The position numbers and the translations under genes are program-made. Shown here one piece after another: positions 62,828-64,000 of a stretch of 64,000 nucleotides of DNA. Position 1 is the stretch's first letter; each line of letters opens with the position of its first letter. The stretch comes from Acidipropionibacterium acidipropionici (GTDB lineage Bacteria; Actinomycetota; Actinomycetes; Propionibacteriales; Propionibacteriaceae), in assembly GCF_001441165.1 (NCBI RefSeq), contig NZ_CP013126.1, positions 1 to 64,000 of the forward strand, written 5' to 3'. Below the pieces are notes generated by a model. The model searched no databases. It had not been told where the DNA came from and worked only from the letters and a program-made list of their open reading frames with translations.

Positions 62828-63419
62828 GGGCGCCGTCGTGGCGAGGGTGGCGCTGGCCTCCGGGCTGGTCCTCCTCCTCGGTGTCCTGGTGAGTGCCGAG
62901 GGCGGCGAGGCCGTGGCCGCTCACCGTGTGCCGTTCCCGGCGAGGACGACGACTCCCGAGCCTTTCGGGGAGCCGGCGTCCCTTCCGACGATCGACCTGG
63001 TCTCGCGCACCGTGACCCTCGTTCCCGTCACCAAGGACCTCGGCGATGCGGCCGAGGAGAGACCCTCGGGGACCGCCTACGACGTCCGGCTCAACGCCAA
63101 CGTGCTCTTCGCCAAGGACTCCGCCGTGATCCGGCCGCAGGTCTCGGCGCGGCTGGCGCAGATCACCGCGGAGCTGAAGAGGCGTGGGCCGGGGGCGGTG
63201 ACCATCACCGGGTACACCGACGACCTGGGGTCCGAGGAGCACGGCCTGGTGCTCTCGCGCCAACGGGCGGCGGCGGTCCGGGCGGTCCTGGAGCCGGAAC
63301 TGCCCGGGTACCGGATCACGAGCCTCGGAAAGGGCGAGGCCGACCCGCTGGTGCCGAACAAGGACGAGACGTCCCGGGCGAGGAACCGGCGGGTCGAGGT
63401 CCATTACGAGAAGTCCTGA
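62808..63419 (+). CDS. OmpA-domain protein
   Basis: This 203-aa protein has a membrane/signal segment (VALASGLVLLLGVLVSA) and a C-terminal OmpA domain: YDVRLNANVLFAKDSAVIRPQVSARLAQITAEL, VTITGYTDDLGSEEHGLVLSRQRAAAVRAVL, and NKDETSRARNRRVEVHY. The D and R residues that grip peptidoglycan diaminopimelate are in place (TDDxGS and RxNRRVE). It probably tethers the lipoprotein partner to the wall. Confidence 0.85.
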   Translation: MRSRWPEGAVVARVALASGLVLLLGVLVSAEGGEAVAAHRVPFPARTTTPEPFGEPASLPTIDLVSRTVTLVPVTKDLGDAAEERPSGTAYDVRLNANVLFAKDSAVIRPQVSARLAQITAELKRRGPGAVTITGYTDDLGSEEHGLVLSRQRAAAVRAVLEPELPGYRITSLGKGEADPLVPNKDETSRARNRRVEVHYEKS

Positions 63420-63423
63420 CGTG

Positions 63424-63469
63424 GCTCTGTCGAGTTGATGCCAGATGACCAGCATCAACTCGACAGAGC
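63424..63469 (+). terminator. 18-bp perfect hairpin between the OmpA-domain gene and the AbiEi-type gene
   Basis: GCTCTGTCGAGTTGATGC (63424-63441) and its exact complement (63452-63469) surround a ten-base loop. It begins five bases after the OmpA stop. There is no T-run, so its role may be terminator, RNA element or repeat. Confidence 0.6.
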
Positions 63470-63496
63470 TCGAGGGGTCCGGAAGGAGGAGCCGCC

Positions 63497-64000
63497 ATGA
63501 AACCTCGGACAGTGGTCCCTGCGGAGCTCATCGGCATCGCGCGGTTCCAGAGCGGTGTCGTGAGCCGGCAGCAGGCTCTTGAGGCGGGGCTGACCCATGT
63601 CGGCGTGCGCGGCCTGGTCGGGACCGGTCGCTGGAAGCCCATCGCGCGCGGCATCTACAGCATGGGCGAAGTGAGGTGGGAGCAGCTGCTGTGGGCCGGA
63701 GTCCTCATCGGCGGCCCGGGCTCAACGGTCGGCGGGCTGGCCGCGGCCCATCAACTGGGCATCGCGCCTCAACCGGAGGTCATCGACATCTGGGCGCCGC
63801 GTGCGGCCTCGTACCGCCGAAGGGCTGCACCGAGTCCGTGGGACTTCCACCGTGGGACCCGGGCCTCGCGGGGCAATCCTCCGCATCTGAGCGTCGAGGA
63901 GACGGTCCTCGACCTCTGCTCGACCTGCGGTCCGGACGGCATCACAGCATGGATAGGCAAGGCCGTCGGAGGGTGGCTCACCACTCCCGACCGGATCCTC
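63497..64000 (+). CDS. AbiEi-type antitoxin/regulator domain protein, partial
   Basis: This gene runs off the right edge; 168 codons are visible. The start MKPRTVVPAELIGIARFQSG is followed by VVSRQQALEAGLTHVGVRGL and WKPIARGIYSM. These are the winged-helix pattern of AbiEi-type antitoxins, with the later AAAHQLGI and LSVEETVLDLC blocks of the larger family. Related proteins also occur alone as transcription regulators. The cognate toxin, if any, would lie beyond the window. GGAGGA precedes the start. Confidence 0.75.
   Translation, partial: MKPRTVVPAELIGIARFQSGVVSRQQALEAGLTHVGVRGLVGTGRWKPIARGIYSMGEVRWEQLLWAGVLIGGPGSTVGGLAAAHQLGIAPQPEVIDIWAPRAASYRRRAAPSPWDFHRGTRASRGNPPHLSVEETVLDLCSTCGPDGITAWIGKAVGGWLTTPDRIL

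Overview
The window is high-GC actinobacterial DNA. The chromosomal part (right of about 25.3 kb) has a gene set and order typical of the Actinomycetota: SepX/GlpR, RimJ and Glp next to a formyl-THF ligase, FmdB and MscL, a eukaryotic-type UDP-glucose pyrophosphorylase, actinobacterial SerC, DUF3027/DUF2530 and an XPB helicase. A member of the Propionibacteriaceae (for example Acidipropionibacterium) is my best guess. This is inference from gene content, not a database match.

Left part (1 to about 25.2 kb): an integrative conjugative element that continues off the left edge. Positions 1-4300 hold cargo in which almost every gene is broken by frameshifts: a response regulator and sensor kinase pair, a small membrane-protein pair, an Erm-type 23S rRNA methyltransferase with a possible leader-peptide attenuator, and an AraC regulator. 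From 4533 to 23358 there is an intact + strand module: ArdC-like metallopeptidase, PrimPol, DUF2637/SpdB-like membrane protein with an HTH tail, ParB-like protein, and a type IV secretion set (single-pass accessory protein, M23 wall hydrolase, two DUF6112 proteins, VirB6/TrbL-like protein, SCO6880 protein, VirB4-type ATPase, VirD4/TraG coupling protein, SSB-like protein, DUF4913). Two cargo genes, a Nudix hydrolase and a DUF4062 protein, sit inside this module on the opposite strand. A large serine recombinase (23510-25291) closes the element; its reading frame runs into the antisense of a tRNA-Ala(CGC), the likely integration site. No relaxase is visible.

Right part (25.3-64 kb): ordinary chromosome. 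25.3-32.8 kb holds GlpR/SepX, RimJ, Glp, formyl-THF cyclo-ligase, FmdB, a SAF-domain protein, MscL, UDPGP and tRNA-Arg(CCU). 32.8-44.8 kb is a myo-inositol catabolism locus: IolG, IolT, a second dehydrogenase and a LacI regulator; then IolD-IolB-aldolase-IolC; then a divergent transaldolase-like gene. iolE and iolA are not here. 45-55.6 kb mixes thioredoxin, methyltransferase, DtxR-type regulator, NagA, SerC, a purine/uracil-type permease, DUF2530, DUF3027, a cold-shock protein and NagB. 55.8-60.4 kb is a membrane protein, helicase-associated protein and XPB helicase operon. CutC, a CPBP protease, a lipoprotein/OmpA-domain pair and the start of an AbiEi-type antitoxin gene finish the window.

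The most interesting signal is a short motif, GYGCACCTS, which occurs in six of the seven long + strand leader regions of the conjugative module. In four of these an inverted repeat pairs with the Shine-Dalgarno sequence. This looks like a family of cis-acting leader elements coordinating the element's genes.
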